Assembly: GCA_035759745.1 (NCBI GenBank)
Contig: DASTUF010000033.1
Coordinates: 1 to 64,000, forward strand
Direction: 5' to 3'
From: CAMLHP01 sp035759745
GTDB taxonomy: Bacteria > Gemmatimonadota > Gemmatimonadetes > Gemmatimonadales > GWC2-71-9
Length of the DNA stretch: 64,000 nucleotides
Below, piece after piece: positions 17,247 to 25,022 of the stretch; positions within the stretch are counted from its first letter, which is position 1, and the number at the start of each line of letters is the position of its first letter. The notes beneath the pieces were generated by a model. That model was given only the letters and a program-made list of their open reading frames with translations. It ran no database searches and was not told where the DNA came from. The translations under genes were made by a program, and so were the position numbers.

Positions 17247-18539
17247 CTAAGCTGAGGAATGAGCCGAGATCACTGTGGCCGCAACCAGGTCGCCCACCAC
17301 ATTCAGCGTGGTTCGGCACATGTCGAGGAAGCGATCCACACCGATGATGAGGCCAATGCCTTCGGGAGGGACGCCGACCGAGCCGAGAATGAGCGCGATG
17401 ACTGGCAGCGATCCGGCCGGAACGCCCGCCGTGCCGACGCCCGCGAGGATGCACACCACCATCACGTAGACCTGCTGGCTCAGATCCAGGCTGACGCCGA
17501 AGAACTGGGCGAGGAACAGGACGGTCACGCCCTCGAACATGGCGGTTCCGTTCTGGTTGGCGGTGGCGCCGATGGTCAGCACGAAGCGCGAGATGCGGGG
17601 CGGCAGCTTGAGCCGGGTTTCCGCCACGCGGAGGGACGTAGGCAGTGTCGCATTGGAGGACGAGGTAGCGAAGGCCATGATGCTCGCCTCCTGCGTCTCG
17701 CGGAAGAACGCGATCGGGCTTTTCCGGGCCAGCAGCGTGAGCAGTGCCGGGAAGACGCCGAACATCTGGATCGCGAGGGCCAGCAGCACCACGCCGACAT
17801 ACGCCGCGAGCGTCATGAGCAGGCCCCAGCCGAACTGGGCTGCGAGATTGAACATGAAGCAGAAGATCGCGATGGGCGCCAGCTGGATGACGAGCCCGAT
17901 GAGGCGCATTGACACCTCGAACAGGCCCTCGAAGACGTGCTTGAGCGTCTCCGTACGCGGGGTCTGTATCAGCAGCAGGCCGATGCCGAAGAAGAGCGCG
18001 AAGAACATGACCGCCAGGATGTCGTTCTCGCTCATCGCGGTAATGAGATTCGACGGAATGATCCCAACCACGGCGTCAATCCCGCTCGGGGCATCGCCGG
18101 ACTGGCGGATGATGCCCGCCGCGGCCTCGCCCGCATCACCGATCATGGCTTGCGCGGCGGCGGCATTCACCCCGGCGCCCGGCTGGAGCACGTTCACCAG
18201 CGTCAGGCTGATGGCGACGGCGATGCCCGAGACCACGACGGTGTAGACCAGAGTCCTGATCCCCACCGATTTCAGTGCCCGGATCTCGCCCATCTCGGCG
18301 ATGCCCACCACCAGGGCCGAGAACAGCAGCGGGATGACCAGCATGAACAGCAGGCGGAGAAAGATCTGGCCGATCGGCGTGGTGACATACGTCACGAACC
18401 ACTCCAGCCAACCCGCCTCGCCAGCGCCGGCGTGGACTGCGAGCCCGGCAACCATGCCCACGACGAAGCCCGCCAGGATCCGCCATTGCAACTTGTTGTG
18501 GTTGGAACCGGCTGCGGCCGAGGGGGTTGTCTCAGTCAT
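17247..18539 (-). CDS. Dicarboxylate/amino acid:cation symporter (DAACS family)
   Basis: Inner-membrane Na+ or H+ coupled importer of C4-dicarboxylates, glutamate or aspartate. 430 residues with about eight membrane helices and two re-entrant hairpins. The serine-rich ATSSSNATLP hairpin and the TIGATANQNGTAMFEG segment, with the NQNGT equivalent of the NMDGT substrate motif, identify the family; RTTLNVVGD is the C-terminal substrate and cation site. The ATG at 18539 has a strong AGGAGG six bases upstream. The TAG stop is formed by the terminal repeat of the GxxExxY cassette. Exact substrate cannot be told. Confidence 0.93.
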   Translation of the reverse strand: MTETTPSAAAGSNHNKLQWRILAGFVVGMVAGLAVHAGAGEAGWLEWFVTYVTTPIGQIFLRLLFMLVIPLLFSALVVGIAEMGEIRALKSVGIRTLVYTVVVSGIAVAISLTLVNVLQPGAGVNAAAAQAMIGDAGEAAAGIIRQSGDAPSGIDAVVGIIPSNLITAMSENDILAVMFFALFFGIGLLLIQTPRTETLKHVFEGLFEVSMRLIGLVIQLAPIAIFCFMFNLAAQFGWGLLMTLAAYVGVVLLALAIQMFGVFPALLTLLARKSPIAFFRETQEASIMAFATSSSNATLPTSLRVAETRLKLPPRISRFVLTIGATANQNGTAMFEGVTVLFLAQFFGVSLDLSQQVYVMVVCILAGVGTAGVPAGSLPVIALILGSVGVPPEGIGLIIGVDRFLDMCRTTLNVVGDLVAATVISAHSSA

Positions 18540-18555
18540 GTTCCTCCTGTCCAAC

Positions 18556-20358
18556 CTAGTTCGTGAATCCCCACCTGACGCCGAAGGCGCCTGAGTAGCG
18601 TGGGATCCGGAACCCGGGCACCGGGTTCTCGGTCTCGTTCAGCGCGTTCCGGCTCTCCCAGAAGATGCTGAACGACTCGATGGCGACCTGGACCCGGGTC
18701 CGCAGGTAATGCGCCTCGTTGACCACAACCGGACCGCCCAGTGCATCGAAGCCCAGCACTCCCGAGCGCCAGCCTTCGTAACCGGCCTCGAGCTTGAGAT
18801 CGAACGCGCCGCTGCGGAAGGTCCGAAGGAACTTCGACCGAATGGTGCCGGTCAGGGTCCAGTGCCGAGCCGGCGCGCCAGCGGGCGCCGGGGTGCCGGA
18901 TGGCTGGCTGTACCAGCCACGAAACGAGACCCAGTCCAGCGGCTGGAGCCGGCCACCCACCGAGAGCCAGGTGGTGGCGGGCACGTCGGCGAGGGTAGCC
19001 ACCAGGGGAATCTCCTGGTAGGCCAGGGGCACGAACGCACCGGTGCGGGAAATCCGCCCCTCGACCCCGATCCAGTCGCGGTCCCACAGCAGGCCCACTT
19101 CGGCTTCCGACAGATCCTGCTCGGGACTCGCCAGCAGCGCCGGAGCGGCCACCACCTGCCCCACCCGCGCCGACCCGAAGACCGACGCACCGCCAGGCAG
19201 CCCGATTCCGGCGCGGCCCCCGATCCACCGGCTGCTGCGGCCGCCATGATGTGACTGGTACCTGGCATCCACTGCGAGGGTGACGAGCGGCACTGGAGCG
19301 AGCGACGCTCCCGCCTGCACGTCCAGCGGGGTCCACCGATTGCTCCAGAGCCCGAGTGCGCGCGCCGATGCGCGCGCGCCGCGCCAGGTCAGGCCGCCGC
19401 CCGCACGCCAGACCGACTGGTCCACGCCCATGCTGTCGAAGCCGCTTCGCTGCGCCAGCAGATCGAAACGCATGCCCTGTCCCGCCGGTCCGGTCGAGCT
19501 GCCGAAGAAGCCGCGCAACATGAGCTCGCCCCGCCGACCCTCGATTCGTTCGCCGGTGATGGCGCCGTCAGAGAAGAGGTCACGATCCAGCGACGACGAG
19601 AGATACTGCAGCACCACGCCGCTGCGGTCCGTCGGGATGTAACTCGCCTGTCCCCAGAGGTGCGTCCCCTTGTACTGGCCCGTGGCACCGGACGGCGGCG
19701 CCGCCTCGCGGTAGTCGAGGCCCGCACCGAAGCCGAAGCCGCCCGTGGTGCGCCTTTCCAGCGCGGCGGCGTATTGCTTGAGCGAAGCGGGACCGGCAGA
19801 CAGGAGGATGCTCGACTCGGCCGCGAGGCGATCGTGGCTTCGGGTGAAAAGGTGCACCCGCAACTGGCCGGGCCATCGCTCGATTTCCACCCGGGAGAAC
19901 AGCTCGAGCGGCAGCGTAGCGGGATCGGTGCTGACGCTGTCGGGACCCAGCGCCAGGTAGGGCAGCCCATCCACCAGATACTCGACGCTCGCGCTGCCCC
20001 GGCCCGCATAGGCCACCGGCTCGGGCCGACCGACGCCGCCCGCGCGCCAGAGCCACGCGCCGGGCACCTGCGCCACCAGGTCGCTGACAGTGAGCGCACC
20101 GGACCAGTCAATGGAATCGCGGGTGAACACCATCCGGCTGCCGGCCGGCAGCGGACCGGGCACATCGAGTCGCGGTGCCGACGCCACCGGGGTGCGCGCG
20201 TCCTCCTGCAGTTGGCGCCAGCGCTCAACCGAGTCCTCCGGCTGATCCGGGGCGCCCAGCCCCGGCATGCCTGGCGGCAGCACAGGAAGCGAATCCTGGG
20301 CGATGGCCCGCGCCGGGAGCGCAAGCAGCACCGCCAGGGCGAGTGCGCTAGCCCGCAC
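18556..20358 (-). CDS. Plug-domain outer-membrane beta-barrel (TonB-dependent receptor-like)
   Basis: 600 residues from the GTG at 20358. A signal peptide (ALALAVLLALPARAIAQ) is followed by a Pro-rich segment, a plug-like region (about 85-145: LTVSDLVAQVPGAWLWRAGG and VEYLVDGLPYL) and a long series of amphipathic strands ending in GAFGVRWGFTN. The barrel is shorter than in classical siderophore receptors and no CarboxypepD-like or obvious TonB-box region precedes the plug. The 5' end overlaps the leucyl aminopeptidase stop by 11 bases and the symporter follows, which would suit peptide or amino-acid uptake, but the ligand is unknown. Confidence 0.78.
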   Translation of the reverse strand: MRASALALAVLLALPARAIAQDSLPVLPPGMPGLGAPDQPEDSVERWRQLQEDARTPVASAPRLDVPGPLPAGSRMVFTRDSIDWSGALTVSDLVAQVPGAWLWRAGGVGRPEPVAYAGRGSASVEYLVDGLPYLALGPDSVSTDPATLPLELFSRVEIERWPGQLRVHLFTRSHDRLAAESSILLSAGPASLKQYAAALERRTTGGFGFGAGLDYREAAPPSGATGQYKGTHLWGQASYIPTDRSGVVLQYLSSSLDRDLFSDGAITGERIEGRRGELMLRGFFGSSTGPAGQGMRFDLLAQRSGFDSMGVDQSVWRAGGGLTWRGARASARALGLWSNRWTPLDVQAGASLAPVPLVTLAVDARYQSHHGGRSSRWIGGRAGIGLPGGASVFGSARVGQVVAAPALLASPEQDLSEAEVGLLWDRDWIGVEGRISRTGAFVPLAYQEIPLVATLADVPATTWLSVGGRLQPLDWVSFRGWYSQPSGTPAPAGAPARHWTLTGTIRSKFLRTFRSGAFDLKLEAGYEGWRSGVLGFDALGGPVVVNEAHYLRTRVQVAIESFSIFWESRNALNETENPVPGFRIPRYSGAFGVRWGFTN

Positions 20359-21826
20359 GCGCGAGCAGGAAGTCACCGAAGAGCCGCACACCCATGCCCG
20401 TGGGCCCGCGCACCCGGGTCGCATCCTCGCGGTCGGTGTACGCCGTGCCGGCGATGTCCACGTGGGCCCAGGGATAGTCCTCGGCGAACTCGCGCAGGAA
20501 CCAGCCGGCGGTGATGCTGCCACCCGGCCGCCCGCCGCTGTTCTTCATGTCGGCGATGTCACTCTTGATCAGGTCGTGGTACTCCTCGAACATCGGCAGG
20601 GGCCAGACCGGTTCGCCGGCGCGATCGCCCGCGGCACGAAGCTCGGCGATCAGCGGCTCGTCGGTCCCCATGACCGCAGAGGCCGTGTGGCCCAGTGCGA
20701 TGACCACCGCGCCGGTGAGCGTCGCCGCATCCACCACGCACGCCGGCTGGTAACGTCGCGCCCACGAGAGCGCGTCGGCCAGGATGAGCCGGCCCTCGGC
20801 GTCGGTATTGACCACTTCGATGGTCTTGCCGAGATGACTCTTCACCACGTCGCCCGGACGGTACGCGGTGCCGCTGGGCATGTTCTCGGCCGATGGGATG
20901 AGACCCACCACGTGCAGCTTCGGCTTGATGCGGCCCAGCATCTCGAAGGTGCCCAGCACCGCCGCAGCCCCGGACATGTCGTACTTCATGTCCTCCATCT
21001 TCTCCGCGGGCTTGATCGAGATGCCGCCGGAGTCGAAAGTCACGCCCTTGCCCACGAGCACCACCGGCGCCCCTTCGGCGCCCTTGTACTCGAGCACGAT
21101 GAAGCGTGGCTCCTGTGCGCTCCCCTGCGCCACCGCGAGCAGCGCGCCCATGCCCTCCTTCTCGATCGCGGCGCGGTCCAGCACGGTCACGCCGAACCCG
21201 TGACGCCGAGCGAGGTCGCCGGCCACGTTGCCGAGGTAGGTGGGGGTGCACTGACTGCCAGGCAGCACCTGCACCTCGCGGGCGAACGTCTGCCCCGCAC
21301 CCATGGCGTCGCCGATGGCGAGCCCGTGGCCCGCTGCATCATCCGCCAGCAACAGCTCGGCGCGGGTGAGATCGGGCTTGGGATCTTCCGGCGGCTTCCG
21401 CAAAGCGGCATAGTGCCAGCCACCGGAGTGCAATCCCTCCGCCGCTGCACGCGCGACATCGACTGATGACGCTCCCCCCGTCGCACCAGGAGCCACCACC
21501 AGCGAGACCGTGCCGGTTCCCATGGTCCGGGCCTTCTTGGCCGCGACCGCCGCGGCCCGGCGGACCGCAGCGGTACCACCCTGGTCGGGCTTGCCGGTGC
21601 CCACCAGCATGACCCGCGTGGCGCGGCCGTCGGGATACGCCAGCGCGGTCTGGTCGCGCTTGCCGCTGAAATCGCCCGAGCCGATCAGGCGTCCGATAGC
21701 GCCACCAGTGGACTGGTCCAGCGCGCCCCATTCCGGAGGCATCGGGCCTCGGGGCATGGCCAGCGCCAGCAACGGGGTGGCGTGCTGCTCGGGCGAAACG
21801 GCGAGAAGGACGAGTTCCAGGCTCAT
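20348..21826 (-). CDS. pepA: Leucyl aminopeptidase (M17 family)
   Basis: Zinc/manganese aminopeptidase of the cytosol. 492 residues from the ATG at 21826 (MSLELVLLAVS). The C-terminal catalytic domain has VGKGVTFDSGGISIKP with a metal-binding aspartate and active-site lysine, KYDMSGAAAVLG, and the family signature NTDAEGRLILAD. A long spurious extension upstream of the ATG is rejected because it is antisense-like and lacks family similarity. Followed closely by a plug-domain receptor and a symporter, suggesting a loose peptide and amino-acid utilisation group. Confidence 0.95.
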   Translation of the reverse strand: MSLELVLLAVSPEQHATPLLALAMPRGPMPPEWGALDQSTGGAIGRLIGSGDFSGKRDQTALAYPDGRATRVMLVGTGKPDQGGTAAVRRAAAVAAKKARTMGTGTVSLVVAPGATGGASSVDVARAAAEGLHSGGWHYAALRKPPEDPKPDLTRAELLLADDAAGHGLAIGDAMGAGQTFAREVQVLPGSQCTPTYLGNVAGDLARRHGFGVTVLDRAAIEKEGMGALLAVAQGSAQEPRFIVLEYKGAEGAPVVLVGKGVTFDSGGISIKPAEKMEDMKYDMSGAAAVLGTFEMLGRIKPKLHVVGLIPSAENMPSGTAYRPGDVVKSHLGKTIEVVNTDAEGRLILADALSWARRYQPACVVDAATLTGAVVIALGHTASAVMGTDEPLIAELRAAGDRAGEPVWPLPMFEEYHDLIKSDIADMKNSGGRPGGSITAGWFLREFAEDYPWAHVDIAGTAYTDREDATRVRGPTGMGVRLFGDFLLARAG

Positions 21827-21896
21827 GGCTGACAGGGGTAGGAGGTGGGGCAAAGCTAACCGGACCTCGAAACGGGCGGCAACCGGTCCGCCGCGT

Positions 21897-22688
21897 TCAG
21901 GATGCAGAAATCGCGATGGGGGCGCCCACCTCCACCCGGCCAGTGGCGCCGTGCGCGAGGTTGACGCCAAACACGACACCCTCGGATGTCTTCCGGTAGG
22001 TGGCAAGCGTCCTCGAGGGCTCCTTGCTCATGACCGCCGTGTCCTGGTCAATGGTGGGGATGGCGCAGCGCACGCAGAGCGTTGTCATGGAGAACGGGAT
22101 GTCACCGATAGTCAGGTGCTGCCACTGATCCTCGGCGTACGGCTCGCTGCCGGACACTACGAGGTTGGGCCGGAAGCGGTTCATCGGGATCGGATCGGGC
22201 AGCCGCCGATTGAGATCCTCGAGCGATGCCTCCCCCACCAGCAGGAAGGGAAAGGCGTCGGCAAAGCCCACCCGCCCGATGGAACCGTTGCCATCGGGGA
22301 ACCGGCGCGCGGCGGCGTCAGGCAGGAACACCAGGCGGGATCCCTCGCCCAGGTACTCGCTGGCCCATTGATCCGCGTCCGTTCCGCAGGATTCGGCGTC
22401 GACCGCGTCGCCCCAGACTTCGGTCTTCACCTTTGGCCCGCCGCCGCCTGGCGCGACCAGCGGCGGCATGCCTGGCGCTGAGAGCTCAACCCCACCATCC
22501 ACCAGCCGGGGGCGGACCAGCGCCAGCGCGGCATTCCAGCGCTGGGTCTGGAAATAGTTGTCGCCGTCGACGAACATCCAGCGCCGGTCCCACTTGAGTC
22601 CGAGCTCATCCACGTCCCACGACGCGACCGCCGTCCCGCCGCACGATTTCACGGGATAGACGTTGAGGGCGGAGAGGATGAGGGGCAT
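21897..22688 (-). CDS. MOSC domain protein with N-terminal MOSC beta-barrel domain
   Basis: 263 residues. The N-terminal beta-barrel (about 1-110, LNVYPVKSCGG, ELGLKWDRRWMFVD) and C-terminal MOSC domain (about 120-260) match the YcbX/mARC-like group that binds sulfurated molybdenum cofactor. Cys in TTLCVRCAIPTID is the likely Mo ligand. Such proteins reduce N-hydroxylated compounds with a redox partner; none is nearby. Divergent from murB. The ATG follows a TATATT by 8 bases, suggesting an mRNA with little or no leader. Confidence 0.88.
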   Translation of the reverse strand: MPLILSALNVYPVKSCGGTAVASWDVDELGLKWDRRWMFVDGDNYFQTQRWNAALALVRPRLVDGGVELSAPGMPPLVAPGGGGPKVKTEVWGDAVDAESCGTDADQWASEYLGEGSRLVFLPDAAARRFPDGNGSIGRVGFADAFPFLLVGEASLEDLNRRLPDPIPMNRFRPNLVVSGSEPYAEDQWQHLTIGDIPFSMTTLCVRCAIPTIDQDTAVMSKEPSRTLATYRKTSEGVVFGVNLAHGATGRVEVGAPIAISAS

Positions 22689-22696
22689 GGAGCCGC

Positions 22697-22702
22697 AATA
22701 TA
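22697..22702 (-). promoter_or_regulatory. Candidate -10 element (TATATT) for the MOSC gene
   Basis: TATATT on the minus strand ends 8 bases before the ATG of the MOSC gene, so transcription would start at or within two bases of the start codon. No convincing -35 hexamer is visible. Compare the TATAAT in front of the glycerophosphodiesterase gene. Confidence 0.4.
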
Positions 22703-22772
22703 CCCAGTGCCATCATCCCCCGGCGGTGCTTACACTTGTGCGGCAGACCCCTTCCCTGAACCGGAGACCCGC

Positions 22773-23729
22773 GTGACTCGACCGGTGGCCGAGCTGGTGC
22801 GGATGTTCGATCCCGAAGCGCATGGCCTGGATGCCGGGCGACTGGAGCGTGACGCGGCGCTGGCGCCGTTCACCACGTTCCGGATCGGCGGTCCGGCCGA
22901 CCTGCTGTACACCGCGGACAGCGCCGACGATCTGGCCCGTGCGGTGACTGCCGCGCGCGCGGCCGGGCTTCCCTGCTTCGTACTGGGTCTCGGCGCCAAT
23001 ATCCTGGTGGGCGACCGGGGCATCCGGGGGATGGTGATGCGCAACCGCGCGCTCAGGACCACGTGGCACGCCAACGGCCTGGTGGACGTGGAGACGGGCG
23101 TCGTAGTGGCGGACCTGATCCAGGATGCGGTCCGCCGGGGATGGAGCGGACTGGAGCACTATGTAGGGATTCCCAGCACGGTGGGAGGCGCCGTGTGGCA
23201 AAACCTGCACTTCCTGTCGCCGGCGCCGGAACGCGATCGCACCATGTTCATCGCCGAAATCTTCCAGACCTGCGACATCCTCTCGGCCGAAGGCGAGCGC
23301 CGCACGGTGGAGGCCGACTACGTCGCATTCGGTTATGACGACTCGGTCTTCCACCACCGGGATGACATCGCACTGTCGGTGCGCTTCCAGCTGGCACCGG
23401 GCGACTCGTCGGTGATGCACCGCGTCATGCAGGAGAACCTCGCCTGGCGGGGTGGGCGGCATCCGTGGCTGCAGATCCACCCCAGCGCGGGCAGCATCTT
23501 CAAGAAGATCGAGGGGGTCGGTGCGGGGCGGCTGGTGGATCAGTGCGGGCTCAAGGGATACCGGGTGGGCGACGCCCAGATTTCCCACATCCACGCCAAC
23601 ATAGTGGTGAACCTCGGCCGCGCCACCGCCGCTGATGTCCAGGCGGTCATCGCCCACGCCCAGCAGGCGGTGTACGACAAGTTCGGTCACAAGCTGGAGG
23701 TCGAGATCGGGCGGATTGGAGAGTTCTAG
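22773..23729 (+). CDS. murB: UDP-N-acetylenolpyruvoylglucosamine reductase
   Basis: FAD/NADPH enzyme completing UDP-MurNAc synthesis for peptidoglycan. 318 residues from the GTG at 22773, which has GGAG eight bases upstream; a longer start at 22707 adds 22 unlikely residues. FTTFRIGGPADL and VLGLGANILVGDRG form the FAD site. The usual GIPGTVGGAVxMNAG motif is altered to GIPSTVGGAVWQNLH, followed by an insertion rich in charged residues. QISHIHANIVVN carries the catalytic serine and the C-terminal EVEIG the glutamate. The diverged central region is unusual, but the catalytic set looks complete. Confidence 0.9.
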   Translation: MTRPVAELVRMFDPEAHGLDAGRLERDAALAPFTTFRIGGPADLLYTADSADDLARAVTAARAAGLPCFVLGLGANILVGDRGIRGMVMRNRALRTTWHANGLVDVETGVVVADLIQDAVRRGWSGLEHYVGIPSTVGGAVWQNLHFLSPAPERDRTMFIAEIFQTCDILSAEGERRTVEADYVAFGYDDSVFHHRDDIALSVRFQLAPGDSSVMHRVMQENLAWRGGRHPWLQIHPSAGSIFKKIEGVGAGRLVDQCGLKGYRVGDAQISHIHANIVVNLGRATAADVQAVIAHAQQAVYDKFGHKLEVEIGRIGEF

Positions 23730-23746
23730 ACTACTTTTCGCCCCTG

Positions 23747-23829
23747 GCCCGAGTGGCGGAATGGCAGACGCAGCGGACTCAAAATCCGCCGGGGGCAACC
23801 CCGTGCGAGTTCGACTCTCGCCTCGGGCA
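23747..23829 (+). tRNA. tRNA-Leu (anticodon CAA)
   Basis: Acceptor stem GCCCGAG (23747-23753) pairs with CTCGGGC (23822-23828), with discriminator A. The anticodon stem GCGGA/TCCGC encloses the loop CTCAAAA with anticodon CAA, reading UUG. A long variable arm (GGGGGCAACCCC) marks a class II leucine tRNA, and the T arm has GTTCGACTC. The 3' CCA is not encoded. It lies between murB and ppa. Confidence 0.95.
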
Positions 23830-23855
23830 TCATCACTTCCCTGCAAGGGCACTTC

Positions 23856-24401
23856 GTGAGCCGTCCGCACTTCCATCCGTGGCACGACATTCCGACCGGA
23901 CAAGAGCCGCCTGAGTCACTCACGGCGGTCATCGAAATTCCCGCCAACGAGCGCAACAAGTACGAGCTCGACAAGGAGCTCGGTGTCTATCGGCTGGATC
24001 GGGTCCTGTACAGCGCCATGCACTACCCCGGCGACTACGGCTTCCTGCCGCGCACGCTGGGCGACGACGGTGACCCGCTCGATGTGCTGGTGCTCATGAC
24101 GATGCCCGTGTTCACCGGCTGCCTGGTGGAATGCCGCCCCATTGGACTGTTCCACCTGGTGGATCGCGGCCAGGCCGACGAGAAGGTGCTCGCCGTGCCC
24201 CTGGCGGACCCGTACTCACATGATCAGCATGACCTGAGGGATATTCCGAAGCACTACCTGCGGGAGATCGAACACTTCTTCCGGGTGTACAAGGACCTCG
24301 AAGGCAGCCACACCGAGACCCGGGGCTTCGAGGATGCCGCGGCCGCTCGCGACGCCGTCACCCGCGCGATGGCAACGTACTCCGCCAAGTACCCGGGCTG
24401 A
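23856..24401 (+). CDS. ppa: Inorganic pyrophosphatase, family I
   Basis: Hydrolyses pyrophosphate. 181 residues. IEIPANERNKYELDKE, YPGDYGFLPRTLGDDGDPLDVLV (with the metal-binding aspartates) and DIPKHYLREIEHFFRVYKDLE are family I signatures. The GTG at 23856 is the only reasonable start. The gene is close behind the tRNA and converges with the hypothetical gene at 24.4-25.0 kb; a short heptamer array lies between the two stop codons. Confidence 0.96.
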   Translation: MSRPHFHPWHDIPTGQEPPESLTAVIEIPANERNKYELDKELGVYRLDRVLYSAMHYPGDYGFLPRTLGDDGDPLDVLVLMTMPVFTGCLVECRPIGLFHLVDRGQADEKVLAVPLADPYSHDQHDLRDIPKHYLREIEHFFRVYKDLEGSHTETRGFEDAAAARDAVTRAMATYSAKYPG

Positions 24402-24414
24402 TCTTGCGGCTACG

Positions 24415-24443
24415 CTCCTCTTCCCACTTCCCACTTCCCACTA
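24415..24443 (-). repeat. G3N4 heptamer array (TGGGAAG x3) at a stop codon
   Basis: On the minus strand the TAG stop of the gene at 24441-25019 runs directly into three perfect TGGGAAG units followed by AGGAG. It is one G-run short of a classic four-tract quadruplex, although the final GG could serve. The same unit type makes up the larger array at 30.2 kb. Confidence 0.8.
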
Positions 24444-25019
24444 TTTGAGCCCCACCGGCTTTCCCAACACCTCATTCCAGATCATCGCCGCGCGCAGCCC
24501 TCCCGGCGGACGCCGTGCAGGTGTCGGTACCACCCGCTGCACCGGCTGGGCTGCGCGGATCCGCTTGTCGAACGCTGCATGGTCATCCCCGGCCAGCGCC
24601 GTATTGCGCCGCTCCACCTCCGCGCGGCGGCGGGCGATGATCGTCTCGGCCTCGACATCGAGCGAGGTCGACTCCTCGGTAATCACCTCCAGCGAACGGG
24701 GCTCTTCGCCCTTTACCACCACCCGCACCGGCCGAGGCGTTGGCAATGCCTTTACCGGGTTGCGCCGAGGCACGGGAGGCCGCGCCGGCCTGGGGGGGGA
24801 AAGCGTGCCGCCCTCCGCCATCCGCCGAGACTCCTCCAGCACGTTCTGCAGTTCCCGCATCAGATCGCTGGCCCCGACCGACGTGCCTGCCGCCGCGCCG
24901 GCCGCAGCGCGCCTGCCCGCCTCCCGCCGAGCATCCTCGGCGGCAGACTTGGCGCCCTTCGCGATCGACCGGACCACCATGTAGATGATCACGGCCGGCA
25001 GCAGCCAGGTGAACTCCAT
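24441..25019 (-). CDS. Hypothetical membrane-anchored protein in the nfeD-floA operon
   Basis: 192 residues, no family recognised. One hydrophobic segment (about 3-18, WLLPAVIIYMVVRSIA) is followed by an Ala/Arg-rich, probably coiled region (about 20-75), a Pro-rich linker and a charged region with VKGEEPRSLEVITEESTSLDVE; the C-terminus ends with RAAMIWNEVLGKP. It starts 3 bp after floA, in the position of the third gene (yqfB) of the Bacillus yqeZ-floA-yqfB operon, though I see no clear similarity to YqfB. It is probably cytosolic and tethered, acting with the flotillin. Its stop abuts a heptamer array. Confidence 0.75.
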   Translation of the reverse strand: MEFTWLLPAVIIYMVVRSIAKGAKSAAEDARREAGRRAAAGAAAGTSVGASDLMRELQNVLEESRRMAEGGTLSPPRPARPPVPRRNPVKALPTPRPVRVVVKGEEPRSLEVITEESTSLDVEAETIIARRRAEVERRNTALAGDDHAAFDKRIRAAQPVQRVVPTPARRPPGGLRAAMIWNEVLGKPVGLK

Positions 25020-25022
25020 GGC

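Larger units (their letters stand above)
16666..17249 (+). mobile_element. 584-bp cassette with 11-bp terminal inverted repeats around a GxxExxY gene
   Basis: The segment is bounded by perfect 11-bp inverted repeats, TAGTCCGCAGA at 16666-16676 and its complement at 17239-17249. Inside is a second perfect inverted repeat of 18 bp (GATGAAGTTGATGGGGCG at 16694-16711 and its complement at 17185-17202) and a 13-bp direct repeat GATGAAGTTGATG at 16675 and 16694. The right part contains TCATCTGTGGATT, shared with the non-coding element at 37.3-37.5 kb. It holds one ORF on the plus strand between minus-strand genes. The right terminal repeat contributes the TAG stop of the symporter gene. There is no transposase; mobility is inferred from repeat structure, and target-site duplications are not evident. 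Confidence 0.65.

Noticed and set aside
16627..17250. Insertion sequence or prophage remnant
   Set aside because: There is no transposase, integrase or phage gene; the only ORF is GxxExxY. The inverted-repeat cassette is described on its own terms.
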